Positions 32,091-42,818 of a stretch of 64,000 nt of DNA are shown here, piece after piece. Numbering within the stretch: the first letter of the stretch is position 1; each line of letters opens with the position of its first letter. Made by a program: the position numbers and the translations under genes. The notes under the pieces were generated by a model, which did no database searches, had not been told where the DNA came from, and saw nothing but the letters and a program-made list of their open reading frames with translations. The DNA is from Candidatus Absconditabacteria bacterium (GTDB lineage: Bacteria > Patescibacteriota > Gracilibacteria > Absconditabacterales > Absconditicoccaceae), in NCBI GenBank assembly GCA_028685875.1, contig JAQUDD010000005.1, forward strand, positions 29,117 through 93,116, read 5' to 3'.

Positions 32091-35000
32091 ATGCCAAGTC
32101 CAAAGAATCCTAATCTAAAAGCCTCAACAAAAAAGTCTTCTCCAGTAAAACAATCTCAGAAAAAAAAGAAAGCTGTCACAAAGGTGGGTGCTCTTCCTGC
32201 CACTAAAAAACTCAACACAATTCCGACGGCGATGCTCTATGAAGATTTTTCCTCTCTCTCCGAAAAGATTGTTTTTCAAGGAGTAAAGACAAATAATCTC
32301 AGAAATATTGATCTGACTCTCCCTAAAAATAAAATTATCACTATTACTGGAGTTTCAGGAAGTGGTAAGTCATCGCTAGCTTTTGATACCATCTATAAAG
32401 AGGGGCAATTTCGTTATATTGAATCCCTTTCGAGTTATTTGAGACAGTTTTTCAATCTTTGAGAAAGACCCGATATTGAGTATTGTAGCGGACTTTCTCC
32501 AGCGATTGCGATTGAACAAAATAAAAGAGGGGGAAATAGCAGGAGTACCGTAGGAACGTTGACGGAACTGGATGATTATATTAGGTTATTGTTTGCCAAA
32601 GTCGGAGATACCTATTGTTATAGCTGTGGAAAACATATTCAACCTCAGACAGTAGAACAAATTTTGGCAGAGCTTCAGGAAAAATATGCAGGACAAAAGA
32701 TTTATTTGCTTAAAGAGTCATGATCGCTTACCAGTAAAGCGGACTTGCAGAAATTTGTAAAGAATAATAAACTTAAAGTCGAAAAGGGCACAGGATTTAC
32801 GAGATATCTCCTCATCAAAGAACAACAAGAAGAAACGACAGCAAAGGATGACCTAATTTCTGGGAAAAAGAAGAAGAGCAAAGATTCTTTCTCTTCTTCA
32901 TCTTCAGGCTCTGCATGACAGGCATTTTCTGCCCCGATTGAGTATTTTTATCTCGAAGAGCCTGTGATAGGAGAAGACTATTTCCCATTAAAAGTATATG
33001 GAATTTATGATCGTGTGACGATTGAGGAACAGAGGATTCCAAGATTGAAAGAAGATATTATAAAAATTTTGGGAGAAAGTAAAAAATTCTGAGTATATGC
33101 AATGGAAGGAGCAGAGACATCTTTGGTTGAGGAATGAATTTCTACAGAACTGCTCGGAACTTCCAATGTGGAATTTTCTAGTTCTGCAAAGAAGAAGTCT
33201 AAAGATTCTTCGTCTTCGGCTTCGAATGGTACAGCTATAGAGTGGTTCACAGATAAGATGTTCTGTCCAAACTGTAATATTACCTATCCTGAATTTACCA
33301 CTCAGCATTTTTCTCCTAATAGGCAGGAAGGAGCCTGTCCTCATTGTCATGGAATCGGAGAAGTCTTGCAGGTGGATTTTGATAAGATCATCGAACCAAG
33401 TTCTCCACTAAAGGATGCGGTGCTTCCCTGGAGAGATTCTAATCTCTGACAAGCGATTCTCAGAAAACTTTGCGAGAAATATGCAATGAATTTAGAAAAA
33501 AATTGGCAGGATCAGCCAGAATGGTTTTTACACGTGGTGGTGTATGGAGATAATGAACTCATCAGAGTCCCCATCTGAGGAAAACTGACTAGCATGTATT
33601 ACCAGGGAATGGAAGATATTATCAAAGAGCAATATGCAAAAGGTGTGCTTACGGTCGATTTTCAGGCGATGTTAGATATGAAGCCCTGTCCAGAATGTTT
33701 TGGATCAAAACTAAAAAAGGAATCCCTCCACGTATTCCTCACTTTTCCCAAAAGGAAAGCAAAAGCTGTCGAGAGTCTGCCTTCTTTTTCTTCTTTCTTT
33801 GTGAATCAAGAGGAATTGCCTTTTACTCACCCCGAAGAAGATGGGAGCTATAAAATTAATATTTGGGATTTACAGAAGATCCAGCTCCAAGAACTCGGAA
33901 AAGTGATAGAGCTTTTTGTTGAGCACACTTTGCACTCGGATATCTTGATTCATAGAATAACCAAGCCCTTGCTTGATAGAATCTCTACGGTAGAAGATCT
34001 TTGACTTGGATATCTAATGACGATTAGGCAGATTGATACACTTTCAGGAGGAGAAATTCAGAGACTGAGACTAGCAAAACAGCTCGGAAATAAATTGACA
34101 GGAATTGTCTATGTGCTAGATGAGCCTACAATTGGTTTAGATATTGCAGAGATTGAGAAGACGATTACCGCAATTAGAAAACTTAAGGCGATGGGAAATA
34201 CCATTATTGTAGTAGAACATAATGAGGAATTTATCGAAGCATCAGATTGGATTGTAGAGATTGGACCTGGAGCTGGAGATTTTGGAGGATATCTGATTTT
34301 TAATGGTCCTTATGAGGAGTTTCTAAAGTCTGACTGCTTAACCGCGCAATACATAACGGGAAAGAAGAAAGTGGAGTTAGATTTTGAACATCATCCTTCC
34401 AATCACCGAGTAAAAATTTTTAAAGCATCGAAACACAATCTTACGTGAATAGATGTAAGTCTAAATTTGGGAAGTTTTACGGTGATTAGTGGAGGAAGTG
34501 GAGCAGGAAAGACGACATTGATGTATACGACTTTGTATAGATTTCTCAACGAGAAGGAAAAATTTGTGCAGTCCTATATCAGACTTCAGCTTTTGAAAAA
34601 ATGATTATCTTGGGAAGAAATTTTGGCTGCTCCTGTGATGAGATCTGAGGAATATGCACACTTCGAAAATTTAGCGTTACAAGAGTTTTATGCTGACCTG
34701 TGAGTTGAGAGAATTCAAGGATACGAAGAGATAAAAAACACGATTTATGTGGATCAATCTAGTATTGGAAAAACTCCAAGAAGCTGTCCTGCAACGTTTG
34801 TGAATGTCTTTGATAAGATTAGAGTGCTGTACGCAGGGACAACAGAAGCAAAATATCTAGGATTTAATAATAGCTATTTCAGCTTTAATTCCGATAAGTG
34901 AGCTTGTAGTGCCTGTAGTGGATATGGATATAAGAAAATAGAATTACAATTTTTACCAGATACGTATGTCCCTTGTGAACTCTGCAAAGGAAAAAGATAT

Positions 35001-35423
35001 AAACCAGAGATCCTTGCTATTAGGCGAAGGGGGAAAACAATCGCTGAAATTCTTGAAATGTATATCTCAGATGCTTTAGAGTTTTTCAAGGAGATTGATC
35101 ATATCGCGGAGGAATTGCAACTGATGTGTGATATTGGGCTTGGTTATCTCAAAATGGGACAGTCAGCACATACACTTTCTGGTGGAGAGTCACAGAGGTT
35201 GAAATTAGTAAAACACTTACTTAAAGATTATCGTGGACATACTGTTTATTTCCTCGATGAACCAACGGTAGGATTACATCCTCAGGATATTGAAAAATTA
35301 CTCAGAGTTTTAAAGGTGTTTCTGGAGAGAGGAGATACGATTTTGATGATTGAGCATGATCAGAGTATCTTGAGATATGCGGATCATATTATTAGGTTGG
35401 ATAACGGGAAGTTAATTTCATAA
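32091..35423 (+). CDS. uvrA: excinuclease ABC subunit A
   Basis: 1110 residues with about a dozen TGA codons read as Gly. Both ABC modules are present: [16 protein letters not shown] and [18 protein letters not shown] with [11 protein letters not shown]; then [12 protein letters not shown] and [13 protein letters not shown] with [11 protein letters not shown]. Zinc modules CPNC..CPHC, CPEC and CSAC..CELC are visible, with [12 protein letters not shown]. UvrA is the damage-sensing ATPase of nucleotide-excision repair. It is longer than usual (~940): a 45-residue Ser/Lys-rich N-terminal extension and two low-complexity [14 protein letters not shown] segments in the damage-binding insertion. TGA encodes the conserved Gly in SDKGACSAC. 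ATG at 32091 follows a TTTCTTCT leader. Confidence 0.96.
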
Positions 35424-35472
35424 CATTACAGAAGATTTGGTAAGATTATAGAAAATTGAAAAATCTGAAATT

Positions 35473-35513
35473 AAAAAAAGAGCCTTGAGAATAATATATT
35501 CTCTCAGCTTTTT
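35473..35513 (+). terminator. terminator after uvrA
   Basis: AAAAAGAGC..GAGAAT pairs with ATTCTC..GCTTTTT, giving a long stem with a T-run. Confidence 0.75.
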
Positions 35514-35517
35514 AACT

Positions 35518-35724
35518 TTACGAAGCTTTTCTAGGAAAGAGTCTTATTCCAATCTCCCTTCCATAGAGACATACTAACTCTATCCCCAAGAATTTTAAAT
35601 TTCTTTGTCTCACTTCATAGGTGTCTTTAAGGAATATTATACATTCCTCTACAATTGCTTTATACATAATATTATCTCCTTTTTTATTTTGATTTTTCTT
35701 CCCACATACTACACAATTTCTCAT
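35518..35724 (-). CDS. small hypothetical protein, uncertain start
   Basis: 68 residues from the ATG at 35724 (MRNCVVCGKKNQ, one CxxC pair) to TAA, ending LFPRKAS. An internal ATG at 35667 (MYKAIVEECII) is preceded by AAAGGAGATAATATT, one of the few convincing Shine-Dalgarno sequences in the window. A 49-residue product from there is therefore also possible. No TGA and no family recognised. It converges with uvrA. Confidence 0.45.
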   Translation of the reverse strand: MRNCVVCGKKNQNKKGDNIMYKAIVEECIIFLKDTYEVRQRNLKFLGIELVCLYGREIGIRLFPRKAS

Positions 35725-35817
35725 CAAAAACAAGGTCACAAATCAATCTCGCCCTTGCAGTCCAGCTTTGAAAAACTATACTCCTATCCGAATATTCTTT
35801 AGTTTAGACCTCCTCCT

Positions 35818-37122
35818 ATGGAAGCAATATTAGAGCGATTACTCCAACTTCCCCCCGAACTTACGCACAGTGTAGGATATCTTGTGTTACTCATTGCGAC
35901 AATTTGTGAAGGAATTCCTCCGTTAGGTCTATTTGTCCCCGGACAAAATATTGTGCTTATCGGAGGATTTTTAGCAAGTAGTGACCTGACGTTTCTCTTT
36001 GCTACCTTACTTGTAGTCTGTGGGGGAGCTTGGGTTGGAGAAATCATTTCCTATTTTCTAGGAAAAAAATATGGTCTCTCTTTCCTCAAAAAATACGGGA
36101 AGTACGTGATGATCTCCGATGATGTCCTTCAGAGTATTGAAGAAATCTTGAAAAAAAATCTCTTTCGAGGAGCTATCTTATCAAGATTTTATGGATGGAC
36201 GAGGGGAGTACTTCCCTTTATAGCAGGTTCTCTCAAGATAAACTTCAAAAAAATGTTGATCTACTCAGTGATTAGTAGTATCTTACGAGGAACAGTCTTC
36301 ACCTTGGTAGGATATTTTGTGGGAGAAAGCTTCGATGCGATTGCTGATCTCATTGGATCCTTCCTAACGCGAGGAATTGTGATAGGAATCGGAATTGCAG
36401 TATTGTTCTGGTATTTCAAAAGTGAATATAATATCTTCAAGAAATGATTTAACTGGGTAGTAATAGGGAATATCCTTTCCTTAGTTCTGTTTTCTATCCT
36501 TGCTCAGAGGATTTATTTTGACAAAAGCTCTTTTGTGGGAGTAGACATCTGGATTCAATCTTTTCTGATTAAGCACCCCTTTATTGATGCAATAATGTTA
36601 GGAATAGATCGAATATTTGATTTTTGGTTTGTGGGAGTATTAGGATTGGTAATGGTTGTGTTTCTCTATCGTAAAAAGATGCTCTATTACCTAGCAGTTT
36701 TCGGATCAAGCATTCTTTCAGCAATTATCGCCTTCCCTTTATTCAAGCTACTCATTCAGAGAGAAAGACCAAGTACAGCACTCATTCCGATCGAAGACTA
36801 TGCTTTCCCAAGTGGACATTCAACCATGGCTATGCTCCTGTGTCTCTTAATTCGATATATGTTACAACCTTATATCAAGACTCCATGGAAGAAATATGCG
36901 TTCTTACTCCTAATGTTAGTTTCAGCAGGATTAATAGGACTCAGTAGAATATTTTTGCATGTACATCGATTTACTGATGTTGTCGGAGGATTTCTCCTTG
37001 GATTCTTCATTGTAACTGCAAATATTTTTGTCCGAAAGATTCTTTTTAGAGATCACCTAGCATTCAAAAAAATTGTAAAAAAAAGCTCTAAAAAGCAGCT
37101 TATGGATATTCTCTCAGGATAG
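35818..37122 (+). CDS. DedA-PAP2 fusion membrane protein
   Basis: 434 residues with one TGA joining the two parts. Residues 1-~205 are a DedA domain: GYLVLLIATICEGIPPLGLFVPG, GAWVGEIISYFLGKKYG, and RFYGWTRGVLPFIAGS. Residues ~240-434 are a PAP2 phosphatase: KLLIQRERPS (KxxxxxxRP), PSGHS, and SRIFLHVHRFTDVVGG (SRxxxxxHxxxD), so all three catalytic motifs are intact. DedA proteins handle undecaprenyl phosphate or lipids at the membrane, and PAP2 enzymes dephosphorylate lipid diphosphates. The pairing suggests recycling of a lipid carrier (inference). Hydrophobic helices occur throughout. Confidence 0.92.
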
Positions 37123-37159
37123 TATGTTTTCTTCCTCTTTTTATCTTCCTTTTCTCCTG

Positions 37160-38242
37160 ATGCAAATGCGAGATGTAATTATTATAGGAGCAGGTCCAAG
37201 TGGACTTTTTGCTGCACTACATCTTCCTCAGCACCTCAGGGTCCTCATCCTTGAGAAATCCTCCCAAGCCGCAGTGAAACTCCTCATGTCTGCAAAAGGG
37301 AGAGGAAATCTTACCAATACTTCTATCACCCCGAGACAAGATTATCAGACTTCCGATTCAGATTTTGTAGAAGCTGCCTTTGAATGTTACAAGGTGCAAG
37401 ATTTCCTAGATTTTCTCGCTAAGCAGAAAATTGAGGTACAAGAAGAAGCTGGATCCAGAATTCTTCTCAAATCTTGAAAAGTCCTTCAATTTCGTGATTT
37501 CCTTATTGATACCCTCAGAGAAAGGGGAATAAACATCCTTTATGAGCAAGAATTGCTCGACATTATTCCAGGTTCTTCTTCCTTTCAGGTAAAAACGGAC
37601 AAAGAAAATTTCCAAAGTAAAAAAATACTCCTTGCTAGTGGAACAAAATCCATTCCTAAGATTGGATCTACTGATATAGCACTACAACTTGCAAAAAAGT
37701 TTGCGTTATGATATACAGAATTTTATCCTGCTTTGGTGGGATTCGAAACGGAAAAGGAGCTTGCTATACTCTCAGGTTCCTCTCTCAATGCAAGAGGTGA
37801 GCTATATTGTAATAAAAAATTGCTTTACCAACAATTCTGACCTATTCTTTTTACTCATCGATGAATCTCAGGACCTGTAGTATTTAATGCGAGTCTGTAC
37901 CTAAAGAATTTACTAAAGAATCCAAATAATCAGATTAGCTTTAAGATACAAGTTGGACAAGAGGAGATTACCAAAAGATTTCTCTCTTATCTCTGATTTA
38001 AAGCTAATAAACTTTCCAGTTACACATTTACGACTAACATAACAGGAGTAAGGGGGTTTGATGAGGCAAAAATCTCTGGAGGAGGGATAAAAACAGAAAA
38101 TCTGACTCCCAATTTTGAGCTCAAAAGTATCCCTGGTCTCTATGTGATTGGCGAGTGTTTGGATGTGAACTGAAAGACGGGAGGATATAATCTGCAACGA
38201 TGTTGGACGAGTGCAGTAGTTTGTGCGAGAAGTTTTTGATAG
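37160..38242 (+). CDS. HI0933-family flavoprotein (BaiN-like NAD(P)/FAD oxidoreductase)
   Basis: 360 residues with about seven TGA codons. FAD-binding GAGPSGLFAA begins the protein, followed by SAKGRGNLTNT (family signature). FTHRGISGPVVFNAS and the C-terminal GLYVIGECLDVNGKTGGYN are diagnostic; both conserved glycines (GISGP and VNGKTGG) are encoded by TGA. The final codons are TGA then TAG, so the protein ends SFG. Enzymes of this family reduce steroid or other enones, or act as general oxidoreductases; substrate unknown. The start is one of two close ATGs after a pyrimidine-rich leader (37160 or 37166). It lies 37 nt past the DedA-PAP2 gene. Confidence 0.93.
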
Positions 38243-38353
38243 TTCGTATCATTATTTTCAAAAAGAAACTTAGAAAATCGAACTCTCTGAAAACAACTAG
38301 TTATCAATTCATAATAAAATAAAAAAAAAGTAAATGGAAAGATGATATAATTT

Positions 38354-38394
38354 CTGTATCGCAAGAGAATGAGATACAGATTTTTTATTTTTTT
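38354..38394 (+). terminator. terminator after the flavoprotein gene
   Basis: CTGTATC/GATACAG stem with a 12-nt loop followed by ATTTTTTATTTTTTT. Confidence 0.8.
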
Positions 38395-38467
38395 AGCTTT
38401 TTTTAGAAAGAGGACTATAATCAAATTGTCACAAAACACCAACATTTATTTTCTTTTCTTATTTCTG

Positions 38468-38887
38468 ATGGAATCAGTAAACAATCTTAGCTCATCATCC
38501 AACAGTATCAAACAGTTGATGAATCAAATCAATCTCACCTGTGATGCACTCCTTGGAGCCCTTGAAGTACAGGCAAGTCAGATAGGACAATACGGTGGAG
38601 GAGTACTCCAAAGCTTTGACAGCGAATTTGTAGATAGAGTAGTAAAATCTCTCCTCAAAGTCAAACTCCACACGCAAAAGATTGCTAAAGAGCTAGAAAA
38701 CTGACTCATTTCTAATCAAACAGAATTGACCTACTTGGTCGAGGGGCTTCTCCATACCATTGATCAACTCGATACTATTATGCTCGCTGACGGATTTATG
38801 AGAAATAATTTTGCTTTCCTCATAGAAGAAATCACTTCAGCAACCCACTCGGTGCTTGAAGATATCACTATCGGAATCACAGCATAA
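38468..38887 (+). CDS. small helical hypothetical protein
   Basis: 139 residues with one TGA. It begins MESVNNLSSSSNSIKQLMNQ and is predicted almost entirely helical, with repeating hydrophobic positions (LLGALEVQASQIGQ; LLHTIDQLDTIMLADG). No signal peptide or membrane segment. Leader before ATG is TATTTTCTTTTCTTATTTCTG, pyrimidine-rich. A TATAAT at about 38416 could be its -10 element. No family recognised. Confidence 0.7.
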
Positions 38888-38985
38888 TTTCTTAAAAATA
38901 CTCATCACAAAGAAATCAGACTTACTTACTCCAAAGTAGGTTTTTTCTTACTTCAGTTCCCGCGATAGGATGCATCCAAATACAA

Positions 38986-39014
38986 TTGATTTTGAGGAGT
39001 AAATAACTATAAGA
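38986..39014 (+). promoter_or_regulatory. promoter of tRNA-Leu
   Basis: TTGATT and TATAAG separated by exactly 17 nt, ending 13 nt before the tRNA 5' end. Confidence 0.6.
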
Positions 39015-39027
39015 CTCATTGCAAAAG

Positions 39028-39110
39028 CCAAGGTGATGGAACTGGTAGACATGCTAGACTCAAAATCTGGTGGCTCATGGCCGTGTGGGTTCAAATCCCA
39101 TCCTTGGTAT
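39028..39110 (+). tRNA. tRNA-Leu (anticodon CAA)
   Basis: The acceptor stem pairs GCCAAGG with CCTTGGT. The D-arm contains GGAACTGGTAGAC. The anticodon stem CTAGA/TCTGG holds loop CTCAAAA, anticodon CAA (reads UUG). A long variable arm (GTGGCTCATGGCCGT) marks a class II tRNA, and the T-loop is TTCAAAT. The 3' CCA is not encoded. Confidence 0.95.
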
Positions 39111-39121
39111 ATCGCTTAAAG

Positions 39122-39152
39122 AAGCTGCATTTGAATGCGGATTTTTTTATTT
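39122..39152 (+). terminator. short hairpin terminator after the tRNA
   Basis: GCATT/AATGC hairpin followed by GGATTTTTTTATTT. Confidence 0.5.
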
Positions 39153-39256
39153 ATCTTTTTTCTTTGTTTTATGCTCAGATAATCCCTATTTTTTTGCATT
39201 TTTACCCTCTTTAGAGTATACTAGAAATGTATTCTTTTATTTCGTAAAAGGGGAAA

Positions 39257-40060
39257 ATGCAGATTACAAGTTCCTATAAAACTTCACCTTTGCAATTTTC
39301 TCCTTCAAAGATCTTTTTCAATAATCAGCAACAATTACTCCAAAAGCTCTGATTTCTCTCTCCCCTGAGTATAGATATTTATTATAAATATTCCTTTCAG
39401 CTTGTGGAAGAAAAATATTTTATCCAAGGGACAGAAATCCAAGGATATACGACTGATCATAATGTAAATGAAGAGGGAATTCTCTATAAGATAGGACTAG
39501 TACGTCCTAAATACAAAAATGTTCTTTCTCTTTTTGTAAATCTTGAAGATATGAAAACGCGCATGCAGGGAGGACTTCGAGGATCACTTCGTGATTTTCC
39601 GATCTGGCAGCGGGCTTTTTTTCTTCTTCTTATTGTGATCCTTCCTCAGAGTTTAGGAAGTTTCTTTCTCTATTTCAATATCGTAGGAATTATTCTCCTT
39701 CTTTTGGCATCGGTACTGAGTACATTAAAAGTTTTTTACAATCTACTTAAAGTAAATACCACTTCCTATAAAGGATTACTGGTAAATTATGCCCAGCAAA
39801 GTGATATTGAGATATTGAGCGATGAGATGATGCTCGCAATGAATACGCTCAAAGAGAGGAAAATGATTAAACTGGCATATACAGGAAATTGTCTCTACCT
39901 GTATCAAAAAATAAAAGAGAAACCTAACTCAGCAATATCCTTCTTTACCTCACTTCTCAGTAAACCCCAAAAATTATCAGAAATACAAAAAGCTGAATTA
40001 ACCCAAAACACTCTGAGTTATCTTCAAGAGCCAGCATTTTTATCTCTTTTGATGGAATAA
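39257..40060 (+). CDS. membrane protein, unknown function
   Basis: 267 residues with one TGA (QKL-G-FLS). A soluble N-terminal region (KYFIQGTEIQGYTTD) is followed by two central hydrophobic helices (RAFFLLLIVILPQSLGSFF and NIVGIILLLLASVLSTL) and a long cytoplasmic C-terminal helix-rich part. Such an arrangement resembles small integral membrane proteins with a soluble tail, but no family is recognised. It ends 2 nt before the lipase-like gene, so the two are probably translated together. Confidence 0.72.
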
Positions 40061-40062
40061 TA

Positions 40063-40809
40063 ATGGTAAAACCCCTCATTCCTTCAAATCAGGAATATCA
40101 ACCAGAGCTTTCCTTTTCAGAAAAGTTTATCCAAAAGACGATGCAGATCTATGCAAATATTTTAGGTAAAAAATCTTTTGAAGAGTCTATTATCCAAAAG
40201 GATGATCACTATATAGTGAAGGTAGTACAAGAATCGTATGCCTCCTCTAGTCTTCGTCAAAGAGTCATTGGATCACGAAAAATTGATCAGGATCTCAATG
40301 AAGAACTCCACGTGGCATACGTAGATACCGAATCTAAAAGGGTGTTAATTTGCTATAGAGGAACCGATTTTACGAATGTAAAAGATATCTTTAGTGACTT
40401 GCAAATCGTTTTGTGAGTAAGTGTAATAGATATGAGAGTCAAAGAATCACGATATTTTTATGATCAGGTCGTGATGAAATATCCCACCTATGAGAAACGA
40501 GTTTCGGGACATTCACTTGGGGGAACGATTTCTTATCTTGTTACCAAACATAGAAATCCTGATCGTTGTATTGTTTTCAATCCAGGAGCAGCCCCAAGTA
40601 AAGGATTTATTAGTATGATGCAAGATACCTTATTTAAGAAAAGCTGGACGAAAAATATTACTACTTACAAAATTTTTGGAGATATTATATCGACATTCAG
40701 CTTTGTGGGAAACGTAAAAACCTTTTTCCTCAAAACAGTAGATATTATGAAGTTACATAGTATTAATAGTTTTCCAGAACTCTTTGATCCAGCAGAAAAA
40801 GAGATTTAG
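40063..40809 (+). CDS. lipase class 3-like alpha/beta hydrolase
   Basis: 248 residues with one TGA. The lipase-3 pattern is present: VLICYRGTDFTNVKDIFSDLQI before the nucleophile elbow, RVSGHSLGGTISYLV (catalytic Ser in GHSLGG), then RCIVFNPGAAP and KIFGDIIS (likely Asp region), ending KLHSINSF (likely His). No signal peptide, so it may be intracellular or handled by the membrane-protein neighbour. Lipid or ester substrate unknown. The start ATG comes immediately after the stop of the previous gene. Confidence 0.85.
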
Positions 40810-40825
40810 TTCATAGAAGAAAAGA

Positions 40826-41632
40826 ATGTGAAATAAATTAGCTTCTCCCAATGGAGAGAATTACAAACGAATAAAACAAGTATTCAATAAAATTAAGCAT
40901 ATTTATCTTGAGGATGTTTCATTTTGTACAACCATAAAAGAACAATACCAAGCGGGTAAAACAAAAAAAGAATTAGTAGACCAGTATATGCCTCTAGAGT
41001 TAGAAGAAGGAAAGAGTAAAGATATCGCTATCATGATTATTGACGAAATATTAAAAGAGCTTCCAAAACAAAAAAGAGAAGAAATTGCCAGAGAAAGACA
41101 GATAGCTAATTTATTACTTCAGAATTCTGAGAAACAATCGGCAAGAGCAAAAAGGTGATGAATCAAGAAAAAGTTGTCTTCAGAAGATGCGAAAGTTATG
41201 TCAAAGAATGGAATACTATGAGACCAAGAAAAGGAATTGATCTATCAGAGATATCAAGAAATGAGAGAAAAAAATCGCGAAGAGAAGCTAAATACTATAA
41301 AGAAGGATATTGCTTACTTATTTGAAGTAGAACTCACATTAGGAGTAATTAGGGGTATCATACAAAGAAAATCAAAGGAGAAGCAAAGGGGTCTCTCTCA
41401 CCCTGATGTCTTAAGAAGACATATATTAGAGATATGGGAAAATAGAGGAGTAAATCCAACACTAAAAGGTAAGAATAAAGAGTATAATTTACAACAAAAG
41501 ACTCTAGGAAAAATATATGAGAAAATCTCTGACTATCTCCTTACAGAACACAACATAGAAAAATCCCCACGTGCAATTGAAGGGATTATTAAACGAGAAA
41601 ATGCTCAAAAAAAGAAGAAAACTCAAAAATAA
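40826..41632 (+). CDS. hypothetical basic protein, helix-rich
   Basis: 268 residues with four TGA codons: one directly after the ATG, two adjacent (RAKR-GG-IKKK) and one later. It is Lys/Arg/Glu-rich. Three short segments look alike (RQIANLLLQNS...RAKRGGIKK; LGVIRGIIQRKSKEKQRG; SPRAIEGIIKRENAQKKKK), suggesting repeated helix-turn-helix DNA- or RNA-binding units (inference). No known family is recognised. It ends 30 nt before the convergent minus gene. Confidence 0.65.
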
Positions 41633-41662
41633 AATCCTGAATGTTTATGATTGAAGGCGATG

Positions 41663-42508
41663 TCAATTAATAAGATAATCTGAAACTCTTCTTTTATTTT
41701 CAGGAGTATTTTGTTGCAAAAGTGCATGTAATACCAGTCTATGTGCCTCTATGTTGTGTTTAGTCGAAGGAGAGATGTGCAATTTAGATATATTCATTTC
41801 AGAAAATCCTTCTTTGAGATAATCCTGAATATCTTCCAAAGAAAACTCACCATCAACAAGAGTCAAGGGTTTATTTCTCTTCTTATCAAAGTCTTCCCAT
41901 TGTTCAAGAGTATTATCTTGTTTTAATTTAGCAAGGTGTTGTGAAAGAGCTACTCTATATTCCTCAACGGGCATCCCTACTTTTCTTCAGATATCAAAAA
42001 TAGAATCTGTATGCGCAATTAATGTGGAGGGAATAACGTTTATGAAATTAGATGTGATACTATGTTTTCATCTATTTTTGTAAGTTCATTGATAGAAATA
42101 TACAATATGATCATGAGAAAAATCTAAAATATATCTTCCTCAATTAATATCTATTTCTACAAAAAAATGAAAATTTTGAGAATTATCTTCTTCAGGTAGA
42201 TAAAGGTGTTCGATTCATAATCAGATATTATTTGCTGGTAGTATTTCTTTAAGCTTGTGAATGAAAAAAAGGGTCTGTCCAACACAGCAATTCATATAAC
42301 AAATCCTCCCTTGTTGTTCTAGGCTATCCGCAGATACATCCCAAATACTATCCATCTCTTCATTCTCAAACCTTACCTTCGGAATGTCTTGAGAGATTGT
42401 ATTAATAATTCTGTGAATCTCTTTTTTAAGTTCTGGAAATAATAAAACATTCTCTTTTTTCAAAGCTTGTCTTTCATAAGGCAGTGTATCTGTTTTAGGT
42501 ATGTTCAT
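41663..42508 (-). CDS. transglutaminase-like (Cys-His-Asp) hypothetical protein
   Basis: 281 residues with six TGA codons. The central region has spacing and motifs like the transglutaminase/arylamine acetyltransferase fold: CYMNCCVGQTLFFIHKL (candidate Cys), QNFHFFVEIDINGGRY (candidate His) and ILDFSHDH (candidate Asp). These are inferred from pattern, not a confident family match. A helical C-terminal region (EYRVALSQHLAKLKQD) follows. Start ATG 42508 overlaps the stop of the upstream remnant ORF (shared ATGAACATACCTAA). No signal peptide. Confidence 0.7.
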
Positions 42509-42760
42509 AAGGAGTTTTTTGTAATAGAGTATGAAGATTGGCCTTAATATCAGAGTCTAGAGATATATTAGATGTATGAAAGATATTCTCTATTGTTTGG
42601 GATAATACAGCATAATTTGTATATTCAATAATTTCTCTATTATTTTTCAGAGAAATTCTTCTATCATCGTCCCCAAGAAATTCTTCTGGAACAAGTACTC
42701 TTCTTCCTATTTCTCGTTCTGAAGATAGGTATCTTGTTCAACAAAATGATTTCTCTCCAT
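42495..42760 (-). pseudogene. start-less ORF overlapping the transglutaminase-like gene
   Basis: An open frame from after TAG (42762-42764) to TAA (42495-42497) with TGA as Gly encodes a coding-like sequence (RRVLVPEEFLGDDDRRISL, IEYTNYAVLSQTIENIF) but has no ATG, GTG or TTG near its beginning. An ATG at 42760 lies in another frame that stops after 17 codons (MERNHFVEQDTYLQNEK). A frameshift in this copy, or a non-standard start, would explain it. The end overlaps the next gene's start by 14 nt. Confidence 0.4.
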
Positions 42761-42818
42761 CCTACGTTGTTTGGTATAAAACTGAGCTTTTATAAACAAA
42801 TGAGAAAAGAAGTCAAGG

